Positions 41,397-47,148 of a stretch of 47,148 nt of DNA are shown piece after piece. Location of the stretch: contig JAEDOD010000003.1 of NCBI GenBank assembly GCA_016302165.1, positions 1 to 47,148 of the forward strand, in the 5' to 3' direction. The translations under genes were made by a program, and so were the position numbers. The notes beneath the pieces are model-generated. The model made no database searches. It had not been told where the DNA came from and saw only the letters and a program-made list of their open reading frames with translations. Origin of the DNA: Sphaerochaetaceae bacterium. Lineage in GTDB: Bacteria > Spirochaetota > Spirochaetia > Sphaerochaetales > Sphaerochaetaceae. Position 1 is the stretch's first letter. Every line of letters begins with the position of its first letter.

Positions 41397-42449
41397 ATGA
41401 ACAAAATAATACTTCATGCACAGGATCTTGACGGTTTCCTTACAGAAGGTGACAAGAAGAACATAGAGAGTGTACACGCTCTATATGAAAAGAGCCTTGA
41501 TGCCTGCAGAAGGATCGATATTGACAATTCAGACTGTAAGGCGAAGGATGACCTCAGTGCTTCAGCTGCAGAAATCGGCGACAAGCTTAAGGAAATCTGC
41601 TCCACCAACGACAGAATCCATGTCTATTCCTTCGAGACACCTAGAGAGCAGCACGGGGAAGCCAGCAGAATCATTGCAAAGCTGAGAAATCCTGAAACTG
41701 GACATGAAGAGTTCCTCTACTATATCCAGAGGGCCTATGAGCTTATGTTCGCCCACTCCTTTGCAGACAAGAACCTTAACAACAAGCGGGCCATGATCCA
41801 GATGACTCCTGTGACAAATCCTTGCCGCAACTATGCTGTACATAAGATTCCAGATGTGGATGAGCTTGCCCATTCCTCTGTCATGTGTGTCATGCTACGT
41901 GGAGCCCTCCTTCCTTCCATGATCATCAGCAAGGAGTTCCAGGACTACTCTTCTGACGACACGATCACTCCTTTCGCCCTTTTCAAGATCAAGAGGGATG
42001 AAAGCAAGAAGGAATCCAATATGGACTATGTCCTGGACCTGGACAGATCCTTCTTCAAGCTGGAAGAGCTTGATGGCAAAGACCTGATCTTCGCTGATCC
42101 AATGAATGCCACCGGCGGTTCCCTTGTTACAATCGTGAAGTATCTCAAAGAGCATGGGGTAAAGCCAAGATCCATAAAGTTCATCAATGTGATCTCCGCC
42201 CTTAAGGGTGCTCTGAGAATTACAAGGGCAATTGAGGAAGCTGAGGTCTACACTCTCTGGATGGACCCAGTGCTTAACGAACAGGCCTACATCCTTCCAG
42301 GACTGGGAGACGCTGGAGACAGACTCAATGGTGAAGACAAGGGTCCTGAGCCAAGGAATATGATCCAGCTTATTGCTGACTACGGTTCAAACATCGTCAA
42401 CCTTTATCGTGACCAGGTCATTGAAATTGAAAAGACAGTCCTTAACTAG
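41397..42449 (+). CDS. upp: Uracil phosphoribosyltransferase, long form
   Basis: 350 residues against ~208 in the usual enzyme. The C-terminal half has the PRPP loop LIFADPMNATGGSLVTIVKYL and the uracil-binding segment VYTLWMDPVLNEQAYILPGLGDAGDRL, both diagnostic. EQHGEASRIIAKLRNPETGHEEF aligns with the normal N-terminal HPLIxHKL region, so ~80 residues are an extra N-terminal part and others are inserts. It makes UMP from uracil and PRPP in pyrimidine salvage. SD AGGAGA. The end overlaps the following lipoprotein gene. Confidence 0.9.
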   Translation: MNKIILHAQDLDGFLTEGDKKNIESVHALYEKSLDACRRIDIDNSDCKAKDDLSASAAEIGDKLKEICSTNDRIHVYSFETPREQHGEASRIIAKLRNPETGHEEFLYYIQRAYELMFAHSFADKNLNNKRAMIQMTPVTNPCRNYAVHKIPDVDELAHSSVMCVMLRGALLPSMIISKEFQDYSSDDTITPFALFKIKRDESKKESNMDYVLDLDRSFFKLEELDGKDLIFADPMNATGGSLVTIVKYLKEHGVKPRSIKFINVISALKGALRITRAIEEAEVYTLWMDPVLNEQAYILPGLGDAGDRLNGEDKGPEPRNMIQLIADYGSNIVNLYRDQVIEIEKTVLN

Positions 42450-43008
42450 AATCCTTATTCTTTTTTCCCTTCTCCTCCTCTTCTCCTGCCAGTCCCAGAG
42501 AGACACTTCCTCCCTGGAGGTGGCAGAGAAGATGACAGGGCTTGAAGCAGCAAATGCTTATCAGGAATTCCTATCTGGAGGAGAAGATGAAAATGTAAGA
42601 TGGAATCTGGTCTACTCCCTTTTCGAAGGTGAGGACTATGATGGTGCAAAAAAAGAGAATGATATAGCTCTCTCCCTCTATCCGGATAATATCCGCTTCA
42701 GATATATGGAAGCACTGATACTGGAAAAGAAGGAACTCTATAGAGAAGAACTATCTGTACTGGAAGCCATTAGGATAGACAACCCTGGAAACACAGACCT
42801 GAGGGAAAGGCTTCTTTCCCTCTACTCTACACTGGGAGAACTGGAAAAGGCAAAGGAGGAAGCCTGGACAATTATTGAACAGGACCCGAAGAATAAGGCT
42901 GCCCTACTCTTTCTATCCCAGGATAGCCCCTTCTTTTCTGCCCTCTACGAGGAGCAATACGGAAAGAGTGAAGAAGCAGAAGAAGCAGAAGAAGCTTCCT
43001 CCACTTAA
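42427..43008 (+). CDS. TPR-containing lipoprotein
   Basis: 193 residues from a TTG at 42427 (another TTG is at 42421). It starts inside the end of upp. Signal sequence KRQSLTRILILFSLLLLFSC ends in a lipobox with Cys, so it is lipid-anchored. TPR-like helices follow (YDGAKKENDIALSLYPDN, YREELSVLEAIRIDNPGN, LEKAKEEAWTIIEQDPKN). The tail has EEAEEAEEA from a short DNA repeat. Function unknown; it may bind envelope partners. Confidence 0.78.
   Translation: MKRQSLTRILILFSLLLLFSCQSQRDTSSLEVAEKMTGLEAANAYQEFLSGGEDENVRWNLVYSLFEGEDYDGAKKENDIALSLYPDNIRFRYMEALILEKKELYREELSVLEAIRIDNPGNTDLRERLLSLYSTLGELEKAKEEAWTIIEQDPKNKAALLFLSQDSPFFSALYEEQYGKSEEAEEAEEASST
42970..42995 (+). repeat. Three 9-base tandem repeats GAAGAAGCA
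   Basis: They encode the acidic EEA units near the C terminus of the lipoprotein. Copy-number change would keep frame. Confidence 0.6.
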
Positions 43009-43014
43009 CACAAA

Positions 43015-43033
43015 GGCTGCCCCAATGGCAGCC
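43015..43033. terminator. Bidirectional terminator between the lipoprotein gene and rnhA
   Basis: GGCTGCC-CCAAT-GGCAGCC in the 30-base gap between convergent genes. T-runs are short on both sides. Confidence 0.65.
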
Positions 43034-43038
43034 CTAAA

Positions 43039-43476
43039 TTAAAGGAACTTTGCAGTCTCCATCCGCACCAGGCGGTCACACTCCTCGTTCCCGGCAATAC
43101 CGGCGTGGCCCTTGACCCATTGCCAGTCAACATTCAGCTCATCATTCAGCTTATCCAGAGTAACCCAGTACTCCACATTCTTTACAGGAGCCTTGGAGCT
43201 GGTTCTCCACCCATTCTTCTTCCAGGAATGGATCCACACTGTAATGCCATTCTTTACATATTGGCTGTCTGTAAGGATCACCACATCCCTTTCACCATTA
43301 GCCTTTGCATATTCCAGGGCGTTTATTACAGCTGTAAGCTCCATCTTGTTGTTGGTGGTGGATTGGTCACCTCCACTTCTATACTCCCTGATCTCTCCAT
43401 TCTCGCTTACTACAAAGGCCCAGCCTCCAGGACCAGGATTACCTGAGCATCCACCGTCTGTATAGATTACTATCAT
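43039..43476 (-). CDS. rnhA: Ribonuclease HI
   Basis: 145 residues. IYTDGGCSGNPGPGGWAFVV gives the first catalytic Asp, NKMELTAVINAL the Glu, ILTDSQYVKNGI the second Asp, and KGHAGIAGNEECDRLVR the His and last Asp. It cuts RNA in RNA-DNA hybrids. Start overlaps the parvulin stop (ATGA). Confidence 0.97.
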   Translation of the reverse strand: MIVIYTDGGCSGNPGPGGWAFVVSENGEIREYRSGGDQSTTNNKMELTAVINALEYAKANGERDVVILTDSQYVKNGITVWIHSWKKNGWRTSSKAPVKNVEYWVTLDKLNDELNVDWQWVKGHAGIAGNEECDRLVRMETAKFL

Positions 43477-43751
43477 CCTCTAGCTCCTGTCTTCTTGATA
43501 ATATGCCAGCCGAACTGAGTCCTGACAGGTCTGGAAATGGAGCCTGTACCCATCTTCCTTACAGCATTCTCAAAGGGAGGAACCATCTGACCTTCACCAA
43601 ACCATCCCAAATCCCCACCCTTCTCCTTACTTGGACAGGTGGAATACTGGTGGGCAAGAGACTGGAAGCTCTCACCTTTCTTTGCCCTCTCATAAAGCTC
43701 CTCCGCCTTCCTCTGGTCCTTCACCAGAATATGGCTAGCCCTGAATTCCAT
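43473..43751 (-). CDS. Parvulin-type peptidyl-prolyl isomerase
   Basis: 92 residues, a single PpiC domain: RASHILVKDQRKAEELYERAKKGESF, GGDLGWFGEGQMVPPFENAV, TQFGWHIIKK. There is no signal peptide, so it is cytosolic like E. coli PpiC. It catalyses cis-trans isomerisation of prolyl bonds. Start overlaps the CYTH stop (TAATG). Confidence 0.94.
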   Translation of the reverse strand: MEFRASHILVKDQRKAEELYERAKKGESFQSLAHQYSTCPSKEKGGDLGWFGEGQMVPPFENAVRKMGTGSISRPVRTQFGWHIIKKTGARG

Positions 43752-44287
43752 TACTCATCCTCCTTCAGGATCATTGCCCTATAGGATTTATTGCAGACAT
43801 CCTCCTTCGAGAGACCGAATTTGGAAAGCAGCTTCTGAAGATGGAAATGGCCGTCGCTTACATCCTCTTCTGAGGAATCAAATGGAATAAGGATTTCCAT
43901 CTCGAGAAAGAAGCCCAGGTCATTGACCTCCAACAGCTCCACATGGACATCCTCAAATGTCCACTCCCAGCCGTTCTTGAACTTCCTGAAATATTGCTCA
44001 TAGCCAAGATTTTCAAAGAAACCGATGGCTTTATCATATTCGGTAATAGGAGCAGAGAACTGGAACTCAAGATTATTCTCTCCATTCTCGTTCATTCCCG
44101 TCTGCTTGCTGGTAAGCTCCATGCTTCCGTTATTGTCACGGATACGCAAGGCCTGATGCTTCTCTCCAGGTCTTCTGAAATACAGGTCCCTCTTGGAGAC
44201 GATTTCTCCAGGACCACACACGGCTTCAATCTTTTCCTTGGTCAAAGTCCAGTCTGCAACTTTGGCCTTAAGTTCAACTTCTCTCAT
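43751..44287 (-). CDS. CYTH-domain (CyaB/thiamine triphosphatase-like) protein
   Basis: 178 residues. The N-terminal EVELKAK is the ExExK signature, followed by KRDLYFRRPG, ALRIRDNNG, LTSKQTG and a C-terminal EMEI strand, as in triphosphate tunnel enzymes. Members are class IV adenylate cyclases, thiamine triphosphatases or inorganic triphosphatases; the activity here is not determined. It lies 3 bases after the membrane-protein gene and is coupled to the parvulin gene. Confidence 0.85.
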   Translation of the reverse strand: MREVELKAKVADWTLTKEKIEAVCGPGEIVSKRDLYFRRPGEKHQALRIRDNNGSMELTSKQTGMNENGENNLEFQFSAPITEYDKAIGFFENLGYEQYFRKFKNGWEWTFEDVHVELLEVNDLGFFLEMEILIPFDSSEEDVSDGHFHLQKLLSKFGLSKEDVCNKSYRAMILKEDE

Positions 44288-44290
44288 ATT

Positions 44291-45064
44291 CTACTTCCAA
44301 GGGAATATCATGTTCTTCAAGGAACGAGGTCCCAAGGTCTCCTTTTCTTCATAAATCAGTTCTGACCAGTCCATATCCTTTTTCCCTTTTCCAGGATTCT
44401 CTTCCATCCAGTCATACTTCTTCATCAATAGCTTCATCATATCCTGGGAGCCCAGCATAAGTCCTGTAACACCAGGTACCATTCCCATGGTAACTACAGA
44501 CAGAACAAGATCCACTGTGTTATGAAGGAGAAGAAGGAAGGTATAGCCAAGATTATCTCCAGCAATCAAAAAACACTTCTTGAATGTCTTCCAGGGACCA
44601 TCTCCAGGAAGAAGATTCATTAGAGGGAAATAGAAAGGAAGAGCAATCATTATGAATATGGAAAGCCATACCATGACCACACCAAGAATAAGTCCTAATG
44701 TATTCTCCATGGAAAGGTAGAAGGGCACAACCAACAGTGAGACCAGAAGAAGAAAGAGTATAACAAGGAAGAAGAAAAGAGAATGTCGGATATTCCTCAT
44801 TATACCCTTGGCGTAGGAACGCCAGGTATCTCCCTTATAGTTGGACCAGTTATATACTACAGCAGCAGTTCCTCCCATGGATACAGAAAGGATAAGAATA
44901 ACTACAGCAGAAAATACAAAGAACAATGCAAGATTCTCACCTGTGACCATCATCACACCTAATTCCAGGAGAAGAATCAAAATATAGACGAAATTATGGA
45001 GAACAAGAGTAATTAGATTGTCCCACCCGTCAAAGAAAGCTTTTTTAATATAGAAGCCAAACAT
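44291..45064 (-). CDS. Polytopic membrane protein
   Basis: 257 residues with six hydrophobic segments, some resemblance to DUF624-type proteins, no catalytic motif. The segment GMVPGVTGLMLGSQDMMKLLMKKYDWME and a charged C-terminal tail (ENPGKGKKDMDWSELIYEE) face the cytosol by prediction. First gene of the operon with CYTH, parvulin and rnhA. Function unknown. Confidence 0.75.
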   Translation of the reverse strand: MFGFYIKKAFFDGWDNLITLVLHNFVYILILLLELGVMMVTGENLALFFVFSAVVILILSVSMGGTAAVVYNWSNYKGDTWRSYAKGIMRNIRHSLFFFLVILFLLLVSLLVVPFYLSMENTLGLILGVVMVWLSIFIMIALPFYFPLMNLLPGDGPWKTFKKCFLIAGDNLGYTFLLLLHNTVDLVLSVVTMGMVPGVTGLMLGSQDMMKLLMKKYDWMEENPGKGKKDMDWSELIYEEKETLGPRSLKNMIFPWK

Positions 45065-45142
45065 AAGAAAAGGATAACCAAAAGAGAAGTAATAGGCAAT
45101 TAAGATGTGATTTATAACACAAAGACTACAGAAATATTTGGT

Positions 45143-45236
45143 TTTAGAATCATTCTAAAGACTTGTAAACAAATCTAAACAATGTTACCCCAATAACAGA
45201 TTATTGTTTAAAACTCACAATTTCCATTTAGATTTG
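45143..45236. repeat. Cluster of inverted repeats upstream of the membrane-protein operon
   Basis: TTTAGAA-TCA-TTCTAAA (45143-45159), CAAATCTAAA (45170-45179) with TTTAGATTTG (45227-45236), and CAATAA-CAGA-TTATTG (45191-45206) nested inside. All share TCTAAA/TTTAGA cores or symmetry. They probably hold the operon's control sites. Confidence 0.5.
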
Positions 45237-45271
45237 ATGTGAAATTTCCCCAAATTTATATAACTTCCATA

Positions 45272-45300
45272 TTTACAAGCATTTCAAAGAGTGTTAGATT
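45272..45300 (+). promoter_or_regulatory. Promoter for the RNA candidate
   Basis: TTTACA (45272-45277), 17 bases, TAGATT (45295-45300). Predicted start 45306-45307. Confidence 0.4.
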
Positions 45301-45425
45301 ACTTATACGGACTTAAATGGTAAATCCAGGTTGCCAGAGAAGGGACTGTCCCAGACGTACAGGAGAGGTCCTGTATGCGCGTTTAACAAGTAACCCCGTT
45401 GAGGAAACTCTTCGGGGTATTTTAT
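45301..45425 (+). ncRNA. Candidate structured RNA, family not recognised
   Basis: No coding frame. Helices visible: ACTT/TTAAA in the 5' part against TTTAA/AAGT at 45382-45391 closing the structure, TGGTAA/TTGCCA (45318-45336), GGGA/TCCC (45342-45352), and a 9-base stem CGTACAGGA/TCCTGTATG (45356-45377) with a GAGG loop. A terminator hairpin follows, with a short T-run. It lies between two minus-strand genes. It does not match tmRNA, SRP RNA, RNase P or riboswitch cores that I know. Confidence 0.38.
45393..45425 (+). terminator. Terminator hairpin ACCCCG/CGGGGT
   Basis: ACCCCG (45393-45398) and CGGGGT (45413-45418) with an inner GAG/CTC pair and a GAAA loop, then ATTTTATT on the plus strand. 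It may also end the VanZ-like mRNA on the other strand. Confidence 0.65.
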
Positions 45426-45919
45426 TCTCCTCTTCTCTTCACCCTAAGTATGACAAAAGTGACGGCAACCATGGCTAGTACTCCTACGATTGCACCAGAG
45501 CTATCCAAGACTACATCCGCCACGCTTGGTCCCCTACTCCCTACAAACATCTGGTGTATTTCATCACTGGCAGCATAGAGTGTTGAGAAGGCCCAGGCAA
45601 AGAGAGGATTGTAGATTCTCTTCCTTTCGAGAAGTGAAAAACTTGAAGTGAGAAGATAGCCACAGGAAAGAAAACCCAGAAGAGCATATTCAAGAAAATG
45701 AGCTGTCTTTCTGATTGGATAGGAGTATCTCTCAATTAGCGCCTCCCTCTCTTTCTCTTCCATTTCGTTCCAATTGGGAACAAAGACCTTCAGCACTAGC
45801 GCTGTGACAAAGGAACTCTTCCTTGAAGACTGGTCTCCATCATCAGAAGAAAAGGAAAAGATAAGAGCACATAGCAACAGCACTAGAACTAGGAATAGGT
45901 AATTAAGCTTTTTTCTCAT
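45422..45919 (-). CDS. VanZ-like membrane protein
   Basis: 165 residues with four membrane segments. The VanZ pattern is clear: RKTAHFLEYALLGFLSCG, LFAWAFSTLYAASDEIHQMFVGSRGPSVADVVLDSSGAIVGV. VanZ proteins give low-level teicoplanin resistance in enterococci, but most chromosomal members have unknown envelope roles. No van genes are near. Starts 52 bases after the outer-membrane gene, past a terminator. Confidence 0.88.
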   Translation of the reverse strand: MRKKLNYLFLVLVLLLCALIFSFSSDDGDQSSRKSSFVTALVLKVFVPNWNEMEEKEREALIERYSYPIRKTAHFLEYALLGFLSCGYLLTSSFSLLERKRIYNPLFAWAFSTLYAASDEIHQMFVGSRGPSVADVVLDSSGAIVGVLAMVAVTFVILRVKRRGE

Positions 45920-45927
45920 TCACAACA

Positions 45928-45949
45928 AACTGCCGGTTTCCCGGCAGTT
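45928..45949 (-). terminator. Terminator of the outer-membrane gene
   Basis: AACTGCCGG/CCGGCAGTT with a four-base loop, followed on the minus strand by TGTTGTG. It lies 22 bases after the stop at 45972. Confidence 0.72.
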
Positions 45950-45971
45950 ACCATAATAGGATTTATGAGTT

Positions 45972-47148
45972 TTAGTTATCCCAACCAAGGTTAAATCTGA
46001 TTGTCATGCAATCGAGACCATTATGACCGGCGAAGGAGCCAAGCTCTTCCCAGTAGTAGGCAGTGTCTACAGTAATGATTCCGATATTGAATGAACCGCC
46101 AAGAGTTAGGTAACCACTGTTAATACCACCTCTTACCTTGATCATATCGAAGAGGGAGATTTCAGCACCAGCCTTGGTGTGGTTAAGGAGAACGTTCTTT
46201 GCGCTATATCCACCATCAAGCTCATCTACAAGAGAGATCAGGTCAACAAAATCAACTGCTGCCTTGAATCCGATGATAGAAAGCTTTCCTTCGTAGCCGA
46301 TACCAAGGTCAAGATCCATCTTAGGTTTGAACTTGAATACGCTTTCTTTATCAAGATTCTTTACAAATGTAGTAGCTGAAGTAGATGTCATCTCATCGGA
46401 AGGAACAAGGATACCATACTTGTATTCACCAAGACCGAAGAGGTTTACGTCTGTGAGGACAGCTGTTGCACTGAGTCCATAATACTTAACAGAAACAGCA
46501 AAATCCAAAGGCATGCCATATCCCACAGCAAGAGGAATAGTGGAAAGAGTATTCTCTTCAGATGAACTTGCTTCAGGACCACTGACAGAACCAGAACCAT
46601 CTTTTGAATTAGAATTCATAATACCCTGAATATCTTTTAGACCCATCCTTCTGGTGAAGATGTTTACGTTGTACTTGAAGCTTCCGCCAACAGTGAACTT
46701 CACTTCATCTCCGCCAAAGCCGAAACCCAGTCCAGCAACTGTTGAAACCTTGAGATCGTCAAAGATTGTTCCATTGAATGTTCTGATGGTATCGCTCACA
46801 TTTGCTGCAACACCGAACACGTTGGCAATCAGACCTGTGGAAGCTTCAAAGGAAGCAATCTTACCCTTGCCTGAACCGATAAGGCTAGAAATAAGATTCA
46901 TCATTGTATTCACGTCTGAGTTTTCCATGTCTCCACTGGACATTTTCTCAATATTTTCAATTGCTGAATTTCCGTTTTCATCCTCTTTCATGAGATCATA
47001 GATATGATTAATGGAAAAAGTAACAGAAGGAATTGCAATTCTGACCTTACCTCTTCCAAGAACAGAAGGGTTAGTGAAGAGGGCATCAAGGCTGCTGTTG
47101 ATAGCAAGACCAGCACCACCCATTCCCATCATCTTAGGATTGACAGGA
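45972..47148 (-). CDS. Outer-membrane beta-barrel-like protein, 5' end beyond window
   Basis: At least 391 residues; the frame is open through 47148 (PVNPKMMGMGGAGLAINSS), so the true start and signal peptide lie outside. The N-terminal GMGGAGLAINSSLDALFTNPSVLG resembles the start of FadL/PorV/TraF-like barrels (GMGGAxxAxxxDxxAxxxNPA). Alternating beta strands such as VAGLGFGFGGDEVKFTVGGSFKY and a final INSGYLTLGGSFNIG..CMTIRFNLGWDN with a C-terminal aromatic region fit a barrel. A low-complexity serine/glycine stretch lies in the middle. Exact family uncertain. Confidence 0.72.
   Translation of the reverse strand, partial: PVNPKMMGMGGAGLAINSSLDALFTNPSVLGRGKVRIAIPSVTFSINHIYDLMKEDENGNSAIENIEKMSSGDMENSDVNTMMNLISSLIGSGKGKIASFEASTGLIANVFGVAANVSDTIRTFNGTIFDDLKVSTVAGLGFGFGGDEVKFTVGGSFKYNVNIFTRRMGLKDIQGIMNSNSKDGSGSVSGPEASSSEENTLSTIPLAVGYGMPLDFAVSVKYYGLSATAVLTDVNLFGLGEYKYGILVPSDEMTSTSATTFVKNLDKESVFKFKPKMDLDLGIGYEGKLSIIGFKAAVDFVDLISLVDELDGGYSAKNVLLNHTKAGAEISLFDMIKVRGGINSGYLTLGGSFNIGIITVDTAYYWEELGSFAGHNGLDCMTIRFNLGWDN

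Noticed and set aside
45422..45919. Glycopeptide resistance gene
   Set aside because: VanZ-like proteins are widespread; no vanH, vanA, vanX or regulators are near.

Overview
The window comes from a bacterial chromosome, most probably a spirochaete of the non-spiral Sphaerochaeta-like group. This placement is inference from gene content: a stripped division cluster, no complete penicillin-binding protein, HslUV, a TctABC uptake system, pyruvate phosphate dikinase, and signal peptides of the FANGAQEA type. No ribosomal RNA is present. Nearly all genes except groES, secA, a PBP remnant, upp and a small lipoprotein lie on the minus strand, in tightly overlapping operons with good Shine-Dalgarno (SD) sites.

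Region 1-2.3 kb looks like the edge of an accessory island: the front of a type I restriction-modification methylase (hsdM), a small HTH protein, an AT-rich array of eight degenerate direct repeats, and a tRNA-Thr(CGU) whose 3' end faces the array. Region 2.3-8.3 kb holds a DUF368 (PopT-like) membrane protein, tctA-tctB-tctC and a long-chain acyl-CoA ligase preceded by a 15-5-15 palindrome. Region 8.4-13.2 kb holds ppdK, a group 1/2 sigma factor, an unknown small protein and a solitary groES. From 20.5 back to 13.2 kb runs a translationally coupled operon: cvpA, holB (delta prime), an NtrB-like kinase, an NtrC-like sigma-54 activator, dinG, and a cytosolic leucine-rich-repeat protein with a C-terminal J domain. 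secA follows on the plus strand.

The main feature is the division region, 23.4-37.5 kb. A single minus-strand run, mraZ-rsmH-ftsL-ftsW-ftsQ-ftsA-ftsZ-xerD-dprA-like-xerC-hslV-hslU-flhF, lacks ftsI and every mur gene. At its end sits a head-to-head pair. One gene encodes a class B PBP N-terminus that stops where the transpeptidase domain should begin. The other encodes a membrane-anchored, very acidic protein ending in a LytM-like fold without the zinc ligands. Their longest start codons abut in one CATATG. FtsW carries Glu where the family's essential periplasmic Asp is expected. Together these suggest a divisome that kept its scaffold parts and lost septal wall chemistry.

Region 37.6-47.1 kb holds adk, a GH13 glycosidase and a TPR-like exported protein; then upp with a TPR lipoprotein; then an operon of a membrane protein, a CYTH protein, a parvulin and RNase HI. 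A structured RNA candidate, a VanZ-like protein and the 3' part of an outer-membrane beta-barrel-like gene finish the window. Stretches over 300 bases without a gene (1821-2231, 37219-37600, 45065-45421) hold the repeat array, the mraZ control region, and inverted repeats plus the RNA candidate.
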